From positions 1-64,000 of the forward strand of contig SVQK01000056.1 in assembly GCA_015065385.1 (NCBI GenBank): DNA of 64,000 nucleotides, written 5' to 3'. Each line of letters starts with the position of its first letter. Position 1 is the first letter of the stretch. The position numbers and the translations under genes are program-made. Positions 17,241 through 26,741 of the stretch are shown piece by piece. Under the pieces are notes generated by a model, which worked only from the letters and a program-made list of their open reading frames with translations, was not told the DNA's origin and made no database searches. Source of the stretch: Oscillospiraceae bacterium. Lineage in GTDB: Bacteria; Bacillota; Clostridia; Oscillospirales; CAG-272.

Positions 17241-20213
17241 ATGAACTGTCCTCATTGCGGAAAAGAAGTGAAAGACGGCGCGAAATTCTGCCAGCACTGC
17301 GGGAGCAGGTTGACGGAAGCCGAACTCGTGAAGCGCGAGCGCTGGTGCCCCTCCTGCGGCGCGCTGCTGCCAGACGGCGCGAAGTTCTGCAACAAATGCG
17401 GGCTGCCCCTCCGACCGACAGCGGCCCGGCAGGTTCAGACAGCGGCGCAGCCGGTTTATAATCAGACCCCCGCGGTACGGACCTCCAGGCCGCAGAAGCG
17501 GAAGAGCCGTTTTTCCGGCTTCACCCGCGCGTTGTCCCTCCTCCTCGCCGCCGCGCTTCTTGTGACAGGGCTGTGGAAGCCGGGATTCATGCTGCCTTGG
17601 ATCGGCAGGATCGGCATCTTCAAACCGGCAAACCCGAAGGTGGCATACAACACGGATTCCCTCGTTCTGGACCGAAAGGAAACCGAAGCGGTCAAACCCG
17701 TTACCGCGGCGCTCAGCATGGACGAACCCGCTGTGACCGTTGGGGAGATCAAGGTCGATTTCGGCGTGATGGAGGGGGAGCACACGCTCGAGATCCGGGA
17801 CGTCGGGATCAAAAGGGACAATTCCGAAGACGCCGAGGTGCATGTGTACGATTTCCGGCTCGACGGGGGGAAGACCCAGCCGGATACCTGCGTCGCCGTC
17901 ACCGTTCCGTACAACCCGGAAAACATGGATCCGTACGACACCGTCACCGCCCGGCATTACGACGCGAAGACGAAGAGCTGGACCGTGCTTCCCGCCGAAT
18001 TCGACACGGACGCGAAAACGGTCACGTTCTGGACGGATCATTTCTCCGAGGACGGGATCTACGACACCTGGCAGTCCCGGCTCGCCATCGCGGAGTATGA
18101 ATACGGGGCGGTCGCGGGCGGATCCGCTTCTCTTGAAATGCCCTATCAGGAGTACAAGCAGGACGGGACAGGGTTCGATCCGGACGGCGCGGGAACGGGC
18201 GCGGCGATCGGCTCATCCGTGGGAGGCATGATCCCGGGCGGTTCCGTTGCGGGAGCGGCTGCGGGCTTCTATATCGGCGGGAAGATGGCCGAATGGAACA
18301 ACGACGAACCTTTCCTCTACAATCAGAAGGATATTCAGGAGGGCAAGGGCGCGCTCTCAAGAGTCACCTTCAACGCGAACCGGCTGAATCAGATCGCAAA
18401 GAACATCAACACGCAGTTTGATTCGCTCCAAGCCATTGCGAAAGAAGAGCTGAACTGGCAGAACGACACCTCTGTCGCGGGCAAAGCAGCCGTCGCCACC
18501 GGATTCGGAGGGAACGCCGCCACCGCTTCCGACAATATTCAGCAGGTGTTCTCCTCCATGGGCAGGATCGCGGAAGGGACCTCCGCCGCGCTCTCCAAAG
18601 CGTTCTTCGCCGTCGGCGCGGTTCTGACCGCCGTCAAATTCAGCCTGAGCTGGTACGACAACGGCAGCTTCACGTCCGCCCTGTGGGATAACGCGGCGGA
18701 TATCGGTCTGGTTGCGCTCGGCGCTCTGTCGCTCGGAACGGGAGGAGCCGCCGGGGTCGCCATCGGGATCGTAGCGGCCGGGCTGTGGGCAGTGACATCG
18801 GTCGGCTCCGCGGTCAACGACAGCGATTTCGACTACATCACCGGCCTGCGCAACGGACACTACGACAACGACACGCAGAGGACCTACATGGTGTTCACCA
18901 CAAACTATATCTCCTACTCGGCGCAGGCGGAGAACAGCGGCAAGTGGCCGGGCGGGCTGACCTTCTCCAAATTCCCCGCATCCATGGAGAAAACGCGGGA
19001 TTACATTTTTAATACCTATAAAACCTACGGCTTTGACGACAGCTGGGCGCTCGGGAACGAGTCCTACGACAAGGGGCTCACGCATTGGAGATCATACCTC
19101 AAAGCGAAGGCGGATTCGTCCTCGAAGGATACCGCGCAGCTTGCGGGAAATATCGACGCGTGTTTCGCAAATGCCGCGGGCGTGTTCTGGAAGCTGCCCG
19201 CGGAAGTCCGGCAGGAGTTTGCGAAAGATATTAAGGCCTATAACTATCAGGAACCGGATTCCGGCACGAGAGGGACCTATACGTCACAGATGAAGCAGAT
19301 CCTCTCCATGCTGAATTCCGACAACATCAAGTATTTTTACGAGCAGCGCAGTACAAAGGCGAAGAACGACGCCCTTCGGAACATCGACGAGCTGACCAAG
19401 GCGATGAACACCGTCACGAGCTTCTCCTTCTTTGTGAAGGAAACGGACGGGAACGGAAGGGAAAAGAAGGTCCCGCTGGCGGAATCGCAGTATAAGGGGT
19501 ATATCGCCGCGTTCTGCGAAGGGAAGGAGAGCGCGCCCCGCAACGCAGGGTACGGCACGGTTGACGACTGGATCTTCGAGACCGGAAAGGAAACCGTCCA
19601 GTTCCAGTGCACCGCGTACAACTGGCTCAAATCCGGAGGAAAGGACGGTCAGCCGCTCGGATGGGTCCGGCTGTTCCCGGATGAAAACGCGCTGAAGCGG
19701 AACGTCTCCGCGGCGGAAGCGTCCTTTGAGTTTGCGAACGGCGGCGTGGAGGTGATCTTCGGCGCTTCGGACGACATCGAGGGCGAGTACGCGGGGACCG
19801 TCACGCCCACCGGTTTCTATCTCGGCGATCTCTGGTACAAGGTCTGGGGCGAGAAGCTCGGACTGTCCCGCGAGGACTGCGCGGATTCGGTCTCCATGTC
19901 GGAGAATATGCGGATCACGGGGGTGACCGTTGCGAAGGGAGGACTTCTCAGCGGCGGAAAATACAAGCTCACCTTCCACATGCTGGACACAGAGGAGGAC
20001 ACCGCGCTCAACGTTCCCGTGGACGCGGAATTCAGGGGAGGAAAGCTCATCATCAAGAACGACAAGGGGACCACGTCGATTTCGGTGATACAGGAGAGCG
20101 GGAAGCCGACCCGGCTCGAAGGCACGGGCGTGATCATCAATTTCGACCAGACCGCGCAGGCGTATGCGCAGATGTACCTGATCATCGACATCAGCGTGCA
20201 GAAGAGGGAATGA
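17241..20213 (+). CDS. Large zinc-ribbon membrane protein of unknown function
   Basis: A 990-aa protein with two N-terminal zinc ribbons (Cys3/6/17/20 and Cys36/39/50/53; pattern CPHCG...FCQHCG, CPSCG...FCNKCG). One membrane segment follows at about 92-112 (ALSLLLAAALLVTGLW). The extracytoplasmic part begins with a beta-rich domain (about 140-280), followed by glycine-zipper-like hydrophobic stretches GAAIGSSVGGMIPGG and LGALSLGTGGAAGVAIGIVA, then a long alpha region and a beta-rich C-terminus. The glycine-rich segments could insert in a membrane or form helix pairs. The ribosome site is aaaggag. No enzyme motif is recognised. It is first in an operon with an Lgt-like protein and a second zinc-ribbon protein. 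Confidence 0.7.
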   Translation: MNCPHCGKEVKDGAKFCQHCGSRLTEAELVKRERWCPSCGALLPDGAKFCNKCGLPLRPTAARQVQTAAQPVYNQTPAVRTSRPQKRKSRFSGFTRALSLLLAAALLVTGLWKPGFMLPWIGRIGIFKPANPKVAYNTDSLVLDRKETEAVKPVTAALSMDEPAVTVGEIKVDFGVMEGEHTLEIRDVGIKRDNSEDAEVHVYDFRLDGGKTQPDTCVAVTVPYNPENMDPYDTVTARHYDAKTKSWTVLPAEFDTDAKTVTFWTDHFSEDGIYDTWQSRLAIAEYEYGAVAGGSASLEMPYQEYKQDGTGFDPDGAGTGAAIGSSVGGMIPGGSVAGAAAGFYIGGKMAEWNNDEPFLYNQKDIQEGKGALSRVTFNANRLNQIAKNINTQFDSLQAIAKEELNWQNDTSVAGKAAVATGFGGNAATASDNIQQVFSSMGRIAEGTSAALSKAFFAVGAVLTAVKFSLSWYDNGSFTSALWDNAADIGLVALGALSLGTGGAAGVAIGIVAAGLWAVTSVGSAVNDSDFDYITGLRNGHYDNDTQRTYMVFTTNYISYSAQAENSGKWPGGLTFSKFPASMEKTRDYIFNTYKTYGFDDSWALGNESYDKGLTHWRSYLKAKADSSSKDTAQLAGNIDACFANAAGVFWKLPAEVRQEFAKDIKAYNYQEPDSGTRGTYTSQMKQILSMLNSDNIKYFYEQRSTKAKNDALRNIDELTKAMNTVTSFSFFVKETDGNGREKKVPLAESQYKGYIAAFCEGKESAPRNAGYGTVDDWIFETGKETVQFQCTAYNWLKSGGKDGQPLGWVRLFPDENALKRNVSAAEASFEFANGGVEVIFGASDDIEGEYAGTVTPTGFYLGDLWYKVWGEKLGLSREDCADSVSMSENMRITGVTVAKGGLLSGGKYKLTFHMLDTEEDTALNVPVDAEFRGGKLIIKNDKGTTSISVIQESGKPTRLEGTGVIINFDQTAQAYAQMYLIIDISVQKRE

Positions 20214-20214
20214 G

Positions 20215-20994
20215 ATGTGCCCGGTCATCCGCGTCTTCGGTCAGACGTTCTCTGCCTATCTCCTCTTTGGCGGAGCCGCCTGCGCCGCGTTCTGGATCCT
20301 CTTTTCGCACGCTCTGAGGCGGGATCTCTCCGGCCGACGTCGGTTCCTTCTGCCCCCGGCGGTCATCCTTGCCTCCCTGCTCGGCGCGAGACTGTTCCAC
20401 GCCGCGCTCCATCCCACGCGCTACGGGCCGGGGTATCCCATATGGACGCTGCGCTTCGAACGCCTCTATCTGATGGGAGGGCTGATCCTCGGCGCCGCTG
20501 TCCTCTACGCCGTCTGTCACGAGGCGAAGCTCCCTTTTTCGAGGATCTCGGACGATCTGACGCCCGCCGCCGGATGCGCGCTGGTCCTCCTCAAGGTCGG
20601 ATGCTTTCTGAACGGCTGCTGCGGAGGAAAGCCCACGACGAGTCCGTTCGGGATGGTTTTTCCCGCCCGCGCCGTCTTTTACGATCTGATGCACACCCCC
20701 GAGGAGGCGCGGAGGGTCTGGCCCGTGCAGCTCTTTGAATGCGCGGCCTATCTTCTGGGGATCGCCGCGCTCCTGCTGTTCTCGAAAAAAAGAAACCTCC
20801 CGGACGGCGGGCGGTTTCTCCTGTACGCCGCGTATGTCTCCGCTGTCCGGCTGACGCTTCACCCCCTGCGGGAGGCGGTCTATCCCGCGGCATGGAAAAT
20901 CCTCTATCCGGCTCTCTACGGCGCGCTGCTGGCCATTTCGGCAGTATGGCTGATCCTAAGGATGTGTCGCCGTATCGGACCGGCCTCTTCCTGA
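20215..20994 (+). CDS. Prolipoprotein diacylglyceryl transferase-like membrane protein
   Basis: A 259-aa integral membrane protein with about seven hydrophobic segments, starting 1 nt after the zinc-ribbon gene. The segment KVGCFLNGCCGGKPTTSPFG (about 129-148) resembles the Lgt signature (GRxGNFxNxExxG) in the divergent GCFLNGCCxGxPT form seen in Lgt-family paralogues. HPLRE-type residues near the end also fit the fold. The classical Lgt residues are only partly kept, so transfer of diacylglycerol to prelipoproteins is uncertain. Genomes rich in lipoproteins, as this one is, need an Lgt, but this may be a paralogue with another lipid-transfer role. Confidence 0.7.
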   Translation: MCPVIRVFGQTFSAYLLFGGAACAAFWILFSHALRRDLSGRRRFLLPPAVILASLLGARLFHAALHPTRYGPGYPIWTLRFERLYLMGGLILGAAVLYAVCHEAKLPFSRISDDLTPAAGCALVLLKVGCFLNGCCGGKPTTSPFGMVFPARAVFYDLMHTPEEARRVWPVQLFECAAYLLGIAALLLFSKKRNLPDGGRFLLYAAYVSAVRLTLHPLREAVYPAAWKILYPALYGALLAISAVWLILRMCRRIGPASS

Positions 20995-21036
20995 TTTCCG
21001 TCCCTGAACCGATTTCTTCATCACGGAGGACAAGTT

Positions 21037-21453
21037 ATGTTCTGCAATAAGTGTTCGTCAAAGATCCCGGACGGCAGCGTCTTCTGCCCCGAATGCGGAC
21101 AGCGGCTGACCGCGGCTCCGGCTCCCGCACAGATCCCGCCCCGCCAGGCGCCGCAGTACGTTCAGCCCCAGCCCCGGTCATTCATTCCCCCGCAGGCTCC
21201 CGCCGCCGATCCGCTGAATGCGCCGCTGACCACGGGGAACTTCTTCTGGATGCCCGTAGTGCTGGCCATCCCGGTCGTGGGGTTGATCGTGCTCCTCGTG
21301 TGGGCGTTCTCGAAAAGCGCCAACCTCAACCGGAAGCACTATGCCCGCGCGACGCTGATCTGGATGCTGATCTCCCTGATTCTGGTCGTCATCGTCACCT
21401 TCGCAGGCGGCGGGATCCTCGGGAGTCTCGGAGGGCTGCTCTCTTCTCTGTGA
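21037..21453 (+). CDS. Small zinc-ribbon membrane protein
   Basis: A 138-aa protein. One zinc ribbon at 1-24 (MFCNKC...VFCPECG), a Pro/Gln-rich linker (25-65), then two hydrophobic segments (about 70-90, WMPVVLAIPVVGLIVLLVWA, and about 105-128). The C-terminus is a short glycine-rich tail. The ribosome site is ggagga. It is a shorter cousin of the first gene of the operon (ribbon plus membrane anchor) and could be its partner. Function unknown. Confidence 0.75.
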   Translation: MFCNKCSSKIPDGSVFCPECGQRLTAAPAPAQIPPRQAPQYVQPQPRSFIPPQAPAADPLNAPLTTGNFFWMPVVLAIPVVGLIVLLVWAFSKSANLNRKHYARATLIWMLISLILVVIVTFAGGGILGSLGGLLSSL

Positions 21454-21542
21454 GAAACCGGAACGGAAAGACAGGCGGCTCCCCGTCCCTCCCGCCCAGA
21501 GCAGGGCATTCAATTCCAGAAACGCGCAGCGTTTCATTCCTT

Positions 21543-21565
21543 AATATCCCTATAGAAGGGATATT
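21543..21565. terminator. Inverted repeat at the convergent junction, possible terminator
   Basis: Perfect 8-bp stem aatatccc / gggatatt with a 7-nt loop, overlapping the stop end of the URO-D gene. The T run is poor, so termination is uncertain. Confidence 0.4.
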
Positions 21566-22527
21566 TATATCCTTCTGGCTGCCTCTGCCGCCCAGCGGAT
21601 CCTCTCATCGGGCAGGGAACTGTCCATGCTGCAATCCGCGCCGAGGATATAACCGGTCTTCCCGGCTTCGCCGATGAGGTTTGCGGTCTCCGCCTCGATT
21701 TCTTCACGCGTCCCGGTAAAGAGAAGGGAACCGGCATGGTTTTCAAAGCCGCCCCAGATCGTGCATCCGAAGCGTTTCTTCGCTTCCCGCATGTCCTTGA
21801 GGTCAACGTTCCGCGCCCAGCTGACGACCGCCGCCTTATAATCGTCCCAGACGGAAAGCCGGTTCGGAACGCCTTCCCAGCCGCAGAGGTGAATCACATT
21901 CCGATCGCTCAGCGTGTTGGCGTAATCGAGGACCTCCTTGTCGCTCGGCGTGACCCAGGAACGGTATTCTTCCTCCGTGAAGCGGTCGATCTCACCGTTC
22001 TGAACGCTGTAGAATATGCCGTCGGCTCCCGCGTCCTCGATCACGCCTTTGACGAGCAGTTTCTGATCCTGCGCGATGACACGGCAGGCATACGTGACCG
22101 CGTCGGGATTTTCCCGGATCAGTTCCATCATTTTCGGGTATCCGATCACCAGCCGGAGGGCGGAGAGGGGAACGAAGACCAGATAGACCGCCATGCACTC
22201 GCCGTGAAGACCCTTGATGACTTTCGCGGTTCGTTCGATCTGTCCGCGGATATAGGGATGGTTTGCTCCGAGCGGCTCGAGGCGCAGAAGGTCTTCCGCT
22301 TTTTCGACTCCCTTCAATAACGGAGACGGCCAGCCGAAGTACCCGTCGGCGGAGAGCTTCATGAAGTCCACATCCGTGGTCCGGAAAGAGTTGACCTGAT
22401 ACTCCGCGAAGCGGTCGAAGTCGTACCAGTACTCCCCGGGCACATGTTTCCACATGCAGACAGGGACGTGATCGACTTCTTTGCCCTGGAAAGCGGCAAG
22501 GGTGCGTTCTTTTTTCGTCATGAACAT
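21565..22527 (-). CDS. Uroporphyrinogen decarboxylase (URO-D) family protein
   Basis: A 320-aa cytoplasmic TIM-barrel protein. It starts with MTKKERTLAAFQGKEVDHVP, the typical opening of URO-D-like methyltransferases (MtaA/CmuA group). It contains IEDAGADGIFYSVQNGE (active-site strand), NVIHLCGWEG and a C-terminal WGGFENHAGSLLFTG segment. In Clostridia this family mostly transfers methyl groups or decarboxylates small aromatics and not haem intermediates; no corrinoid partner or haem gene is nearby. The start at 22527 follows aaagga; ATG 22521 is an alternative. Confidence 0.8.
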   Translation of the reverse strand: MFMTKKERTLAAFQGKEVDHVPVCMWKHVPGEYWYDFDRFAEYQVNSFRTTDVDFMKLSADGYFGWPSPLLKGVEKAEDLLRLEPLGANHPYIRGQIERTAKVIKGLHGECMAVYLVFVPLSALRLVIGYPKMMELIRENPDAVTYACRVIAQDQKLLVKGVIEDAGADGIFYSVQNGEIDRFTEEEYRSWVTPSDKEVLDYANTLSDRNVIHLCGWEGVPNRLSVWDDYKAAVVSWARNVDLKDMREAKKRFGCTIWGGFENHAGSLLFTGTREEIEAETANLIGEAGKTGYILGADCSMDSSLPDERIRWAAEAARRI

Positions 22528-22569
22528 GATGCAGAACGGTCCTTTCTAAATTTAGTTTTGCTATAGAAT

Positions 22570-23121
22570 CTATCTTTCCGATTTCAGCAGGGCGTACCAG
22601 CATGCGTCACAAATGCCCTGATTATTTCTGTCCGAACTGCGCAGGGTGCCTTCATAGGTCATTCCGCACTTTTTCATGACCATGCCGGAGTGCGGATTTC
22701 TCGGATCATGGCGGCTTTCTATCCGGTTCACCCCCACCTTGTCAAAGAAGTAATCCATGACCGCTTTCAGCGCCTCGGACATGATCCCGCGATGCCACAG
22801 GTTTTTGCCGAGGCAGTAGCCGATATGTACCATATCGATATCGTCGTTGATCTGTACGGCGGCGATGCTTCCGACCGGACCGTCCCCGCGTTCCTTCAGG
22901 ACGATGGCCCATTGATAGTAGTTCTCCTGTGCGTATGACCGCACCCATTCTTCCAGTACGGCTTTTGTGGCATTTACGTCGGCATGCGGCTGCCACGTCA
23001 AAAACTTTGTCACATCGGGATCGGAAGCCCAGTTTTTGTACATCGCTTCCGCATCATCGATCGTGAACCTTCTCAATATAAGCCTGTCTGTTTCAATCCG
23101 CTGCGTTCCGCGATGCCTCAT
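22570..23121 (-). CDS. GNAT acetyltransferase (RimJ/RimL-like)
   Basis: A 183-aa N-acetyltransferase. I moved the start from 23139 to ATG 23121, which has ggagg 8 nt upstream. It opens with RIETDRLILRRFTIDDAEAM, the standard RimJ/RimL beginning, and contains IGYCLGKNLWHRGIMSEAL, the acetyl-CoA pyrophosphate loop (Q/RxxGxG/A region, here NLWHRGIM), and IESRHDPRNPHSGMVMKKCG, the following helix. The likely substrate is a protein or amino-sugar amine. It is transcribed from its own promoter and may read through into the URO-D gene 42 nt downstream. Confidence 0.85.
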   Translation of the reverse strand: MRHRGTQRIETDRLILRRFTIDDAEAMYKNWASDPDVTKFLTWQPHADVNATKAVLEEWVRSYAQENYYQWAIVLKERGDGPVGSIAAVQINDDIDMVHIGYCLGKNLWHRGIMSEALKAVMDYFFDKVGVNRIESRHDPRNPHSGMVMKKCGMTYEGTLRSSDRNNQGICDACWYALLKSER

Positions 23122-23165
23122 GGCTTTTCCTCCGATCATTCCGACTTTCCGCCCCGCTCAACTTT

Positions 23166-23194
23166 ATTATACACCCCGGGAGTTGAGAATTCAA
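23166..23194 (-). promoter_or_regulatory. Sigma-A promoter for the acetyltransferase
   Basis: On the minus strand TTGAAT, 17-nt spacer, TATAAT, 45 nt upstream of ATG 23121. Confidence 0.7.
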
Positions 23195-23317
23195 GAGCCA
23201 GTTTTGTCAAGCGGGGGAAAACGCACAGACTCCATTGATGTGAACAAAGCATAATCCAGACGTACGGAAATCCGCTCCCAAGGCCCGCTTCCCGTTTTTC
23301 ATACAGCCGACCGTCTC

Positions 23318-23346
23318 TTGACATTCCCTTGTTTTTCCTGTACAAT
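23318..23346 (+). promoter_or_regulatory. Sigma-A promoter for solute-binding lipoprotein 2
   Basis: TTGACA, 17-nt spacer, TACAAT, leaving a leader of about 105 nt before ATG 23459. It also shows that the track start at 23318 lies inside the promoter and is not used. Confidence 0.8.
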
Positions 23347-23458
23347 GGCGATAACAGCAGCCGGCACAATCTTTCTGAGCTTCGATCAGGTGAGAAGACG
23401 CGGCTTTCAGCGGCGTCGGAGTAAAGGTTCAGCCCACATAAGTACAGGAGGATGTACC

Positions 23459-24964
23459 ATGAAAAAAGCAGGTTGCCTGTCCCTCGTTTTCCTGATGATC
23501 CTGCCTCTTTTGTTTTCCTGCGGCGAACGGAAAGAGGCTCAGGAAGACTCGCCCGCAGCAGACCTGGTACAGGCGCTCGGCGAAGACGTCTCAGCCGCCG
23601 GCGATGCTGCCGCGGAAACGGAGATCACGCGCGAGAACGTGCCTGACTCCCTCCCCGCCGATCTGGATTTCAACGGAAAAACCTGCACGATCTATTACAG
23701 CAACGGCAGGGATCGGTTCCCGTTCATCGAAGGCGGAGAAGAACTCAGCGGGGAGATCGTGAGCGATTCGGTTTTCAACTGCAACGAATCCGTCGCAAAC
23801 CGCCTGAATGTGGATTTGCGGTACTTTGCGGAGAATACCGGCAACTGGGATACCATCACGTCCCTCGTCAGCAATCTGATCATGGCGGACGACGACACCT
23901 ACGACGTCTATCTCGGCGAACAGTTCGGCATGGTTCAGACGGTGGCGAAGGGGTTCTACCGCAACGCGTTCGAGCTCCCCTACCTGGATTTTGAACAGCC
24001 GTGGTGGAACTCCGTCTTCATGGAAAATCTACAGATGACGTCGGATAACCGGATGTTCCTGACCGGTGATTTCGGTCTCACCACCCTGCGCGATCTCTGG
24101 ATCGAGTACTACAACAAGGGGATCTATGAAAGACTGTTCGGCGATCCGGACGAACCGTACAATCTGGTGCTCGAAGGGAAGTGGACCGTCGACAAAATGA
24201 GCGAGCTGGTTGCCGCTTCCTATCTGGATCTCGACGGCAACGGGGAAGTGAACCTCGACGACCAGTTTGGTCTTGTGGTGTACAAACTCTATTCGACCGT
24301 GGATCCCTTCATGTACTGCGCCGACGTTCCCTACACATCCCGCGACGAGGCGGGCAGGATCGTGATTGATATGAATCAGGAGCGCGGTGTCACGCTGACG
24401 GAAAAGACAGTCAGCCTCTTCCTTCAGAAGGGCGTCTTCTCGAATTCGCTGGATCCTTTCGCAGCGGGTGGATCGTTATTCTGCGGGTATACGTTGGGCA
24501 TGTCTGAATCCTTGCGTGAAATGGAGGATGATTTCGGCTTTCTGCCCTGTCCCAAGCTGGACGAGGAACAGGAGCACTACCGGGATCTCGTTGCCGACGT
24601 CTGCCTGCTGATGGCGATCCCCGTGACCAGCCGGGACGCGGATCTTGCGGCCTGCGTTCTGGAAGCCCTTGAAGCGCAGACCTATCGCACCGTCACCCCG
24701 GCGTGGTATGAGGTCGCTCTGAAATGCAAGTATTCCCGCGACCTCTTGTCGTCCGAGATCATCGACCTGATCCACGACTCGATCTATACCGATTTCCTCT
24801 TTGCATATTCCCCGATGGTCAACAATATCGGCCAGATCATGCGTTCTCTGGTCAATTCCGACAGCCCGAATTACGCGTCTACCGTCGCCTCCATGGACAA
24901 GGCCGCGAGCAAACAGCTCGAGCGGGTATATAAGGCTCTCGATAAACTCACCGAGCAGCCGTAA
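23459..24964 (+). CDS. Extracellular solute-binding lipoprotein (paralogue 2)
   Basis: A 501-aa lipoprotein with start ATG 23459 (aggagg upstream). Signal 1-20 and lipobox LFSC (Cys21). Shared family features: LDFNGKTCTIYYSNGRD at the first strand, GEIVSDSVFNCNESV, EQPWWNSVF, the calcium-loop-like YLDLDGNGEVNLDDQFG, and a C-terminal AWYEVALKCKYSRD. It probably binds a saccharide outside the cell. It is monocistronic between its promoter and a strong terminator, with no transporter genes beside it. Confidence 0.75.
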   Translation: MKKAGCLSLVFLMILPLLFSCGERKEAQEDSPAADLVQALGEDVSAAGDAAAETEITRENVPDSLPADLDFNGKTCTIYYSNGRDRFPFIEGGEELSGEIVSDSVFNCNESVANRLNVDLRYFAENTGNWDTITSLVSNLIMADDDTYDVYLGEQFGMVQTVAKGFYRNAFELPYLDFEQPWWNSVFMENLQMTSDNRMFLTGDFGLTTLRDLWIEYYNKGIYERLFGDPDEPYNLVLEGKWTVDKMSELVAASYLDLDGNGEVNLDDQFGLVVYKLYSTVDPFMYCADVPYTSRDEAGRIVIDMNQERGVTLTEKTVSLFLQKGVFSNSLDPFAAGGSLFCGYTLGMSESLREMEDDFGFLPCPKLDEEQEHYRDLVADVCLLMAIPVTSRDADLAACVLEALEAQTYRTVTPAWYEVALKCKYSRDLLSSEIIDLIHDSIYTDFLFAYSPMVNNIGQIMRSLVNSDSPNYASTVASMDKAASKQLERVYKALDKLTEQP

Positions 24965-25048
24965 CGTTTGCGGGATCAAGTCCGCCAAAAGGCTTCCGCC
25001 GATCCGCAAGCGCGCGGGGCCATCCCGAAGCAGATACCGAAGACAGAA

Positions 25049-25094
25049 AAACACGCCGTATCATCATTCAGAGATCCACGGCGTGTTTCTTTTT
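25049..25094 (+). terminator. Rho-independent terminator
   Basis: Stem aaacacgccgt / acggcgtgttt with an 18-nt loop and a T-rich tail (tcttttttctg), 85 nt after the lipoprotein stop. Confidence 0.8.
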
Positions 25095-25263
25095 TCTGTC
25101 AAACGGTCTGCTCCCTTATACATTTCCCCTTACCGCGGTCTATCCCCACGGTCCGGGCAGCTGCCGCATCCGTCGGCGGGCGCTCCCGATCATGGTCAAG
25201 GGAATGCCGGACAGCGCAGAGCGGCTGCTTTTTCGAGCGGCTCGGTGAAAGAATGGCGGGGAG

Positions 25264-26712
25264 TCAGTCGGCGAAGTTTGCCAACAATTTATCAAGCTGT
25301 TTGTTCGCGTTCTTTTCGACCTTCTGGAGATAGGAGGCAACAGCTAAATTACTGTTGTTGAGCATATCCTCGATCATGTTGCTCGCGGGGAGCTCGTAAG
25401 CATACGCAAAGCCGATCGTTCTGGTGTCTGCGAGAAGCTGAAGCATTTCAGCGTCGTCGGGTTCGTCTGCGATCCGGGCTTTCATCGTGACCTCGTAATA
25501 AGCGGGAAGAATGTTCTTGTAGTTGTAGCAGGACATAGCCTCCACGACCGCGCCGATCACATCCTGCTGTTCGGGGCCGACGATTGCCGGGATACCCCAC
25601 GGAGCGTCCGTGCAGCAGTTGATATACTCTGCCTGATTCTCGTCCAGCTTCGGTGTGGAAAGAAATCCGGCGTGCGCTTCGCAGTCGTTGACATACGCGT
25701 ACACGTCCTTCAACTGCATATAGGCGAAGAGGAAGTTCCCGCCGTCCAGCATACCGGGTTTGAATTCACCGGCGGTGTAGAACCGATCCGGAGTGGTCAT
25801 AGCGCGAAGTCTTGACATGATGGAGTCTGCGCGGTCCACGTCAAAATCCAGATAGATCGAGCCCTCGTTATCGCGGCGGTACAGCGGAAGATCCAGCGCT
25901 TCCTGCATGGCGTACCACGATCCGCGGAAACAGCAGAACCCGAAACGGTCCTGTTCGGTCATTTTCCCGTTTCCGTCAAGATCGTTCGTTGCCTGATCCG
26001 CAAGAGATTTCAAAGCATCCAGCGTCCAATTACCCTCGCGCACGGTGTTGTACGGAACCTCGATTCCGAGATCTGCGGCAAGATCCTTGTTGACCAGCAT
26101 CATTCTCGTCCAGTGCAGACCGCAGTAGCTGAGATAATTGGAGACAGCATACATTTTACCGTTGATCGTCCACGATTCGGTCGCCAGCTCGGGCCACCAC
26201 GGCATGGAGAAATCGAACTGATCGATGTCATATACATTGAACAGAAAGCCTTGCGTGCCGAGAGAGACGGTTTTTTTGTCGTGACCGATCGTAATGTCGA
26301 ATGCGTTGTCGCCCCCTTTGACCGTGGTCTTGACTGTCGTCGCGTTTCCGTCCGTATCGCCGGAATCGATGGAAGACAGTTTGACGTTGAAACGATCCTC
26401 GATGTACGCTTTGGACTGATAGAGCGCGTCATTGAGAGGCGTGCCGTTGATTTCGTCGCTTGCGATGAAAGAATATGTGTCCTGATGGTGCATGCAGGAC
26501 AGGACGCGGAACTCATAACCTGCAAGATCGGTCTCGGGCACGGCGTCCATGAGTTCGGTTTCTTCCGGTTCCTCGGCGGGGGATTCGACGGAAGGCATCG
26601 ACGCGGGTGCGCCTGTCTGCGGGGCAGTTTCGGGGACGGTTTCTCCGCACGAGACCGTGACAAAGGACGCTGAGATCAGCGCGCAAAACAGAGCGTTCAA
26701 CCGTTTTTTCAT
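25264..26712 (-). CDS. Extracellular solute-binding lipoprotein (paralogue 3)
   Basis: A 482-aa lipoprotein with start ATG 26712 (aaaggaga upstream), not the track start 26832. Signal 1-21 with lipobox VSC (Cys22). It shares GYEFRVLSCMHHQD at strand 1, GTPLNDALYQSKAYIEDRFN, SMPWWPELA, the loop NDLDGNGKMTEQDRFGF and AYYEVTMKARIADE. It is the second gene of an operon behind a glycerophosphodiester phosphodiesterase (29-nt gap). The ligand is therefore perhaps a glycerophosphodiester or deacylated lipid headgroup (inference), although the family generally binds sugars. Confidence 0.75.
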   Translation of the reverse strand: MKKRLNALFCALISASFVTVSCGETVPETAPQTGAPASMPSVESPAEEPEETELMDAVPETDLAGYEFRVLSCMHHQDTYSFIASDEINGTPLNDALYQSKAYIEDRFNVKLSSIDSGDTDGNATTVKTTVKGGDNAFDITIGHDKKTVSLGTQGFLFNVYDIDQFDFSMPWWPELATESWTINGKMYAVSNYLSYCGLHWTRMMLVNKDLAADLGIEVPYNTVREGNWTLDALKSLADQATNDLDGNGKMTEQDRFGFCCFRGSWYAMQEALDLPLYRRDNEGSIYLDFDVDRADSIMSRLRAMTTPDRFYTAGEFKPGMLDGGNFLFAYMQLKDVYAYVNDCEAHAGFLSTPKLDENQAEYINCCTDAPWGIPAIVGPEQQDVIGAVVEAMSCYNYKNILPAYYEVTMKARIADEPDDAEMLQLLADTRTIGFAYAYELPASNMIEDMLNNSNLAVASYLQKVEKNANKQLDKLLANFAD

Positions 26713-26741
26713 GACTGTTCTCCTTTCTGTCTTTCCGATGA

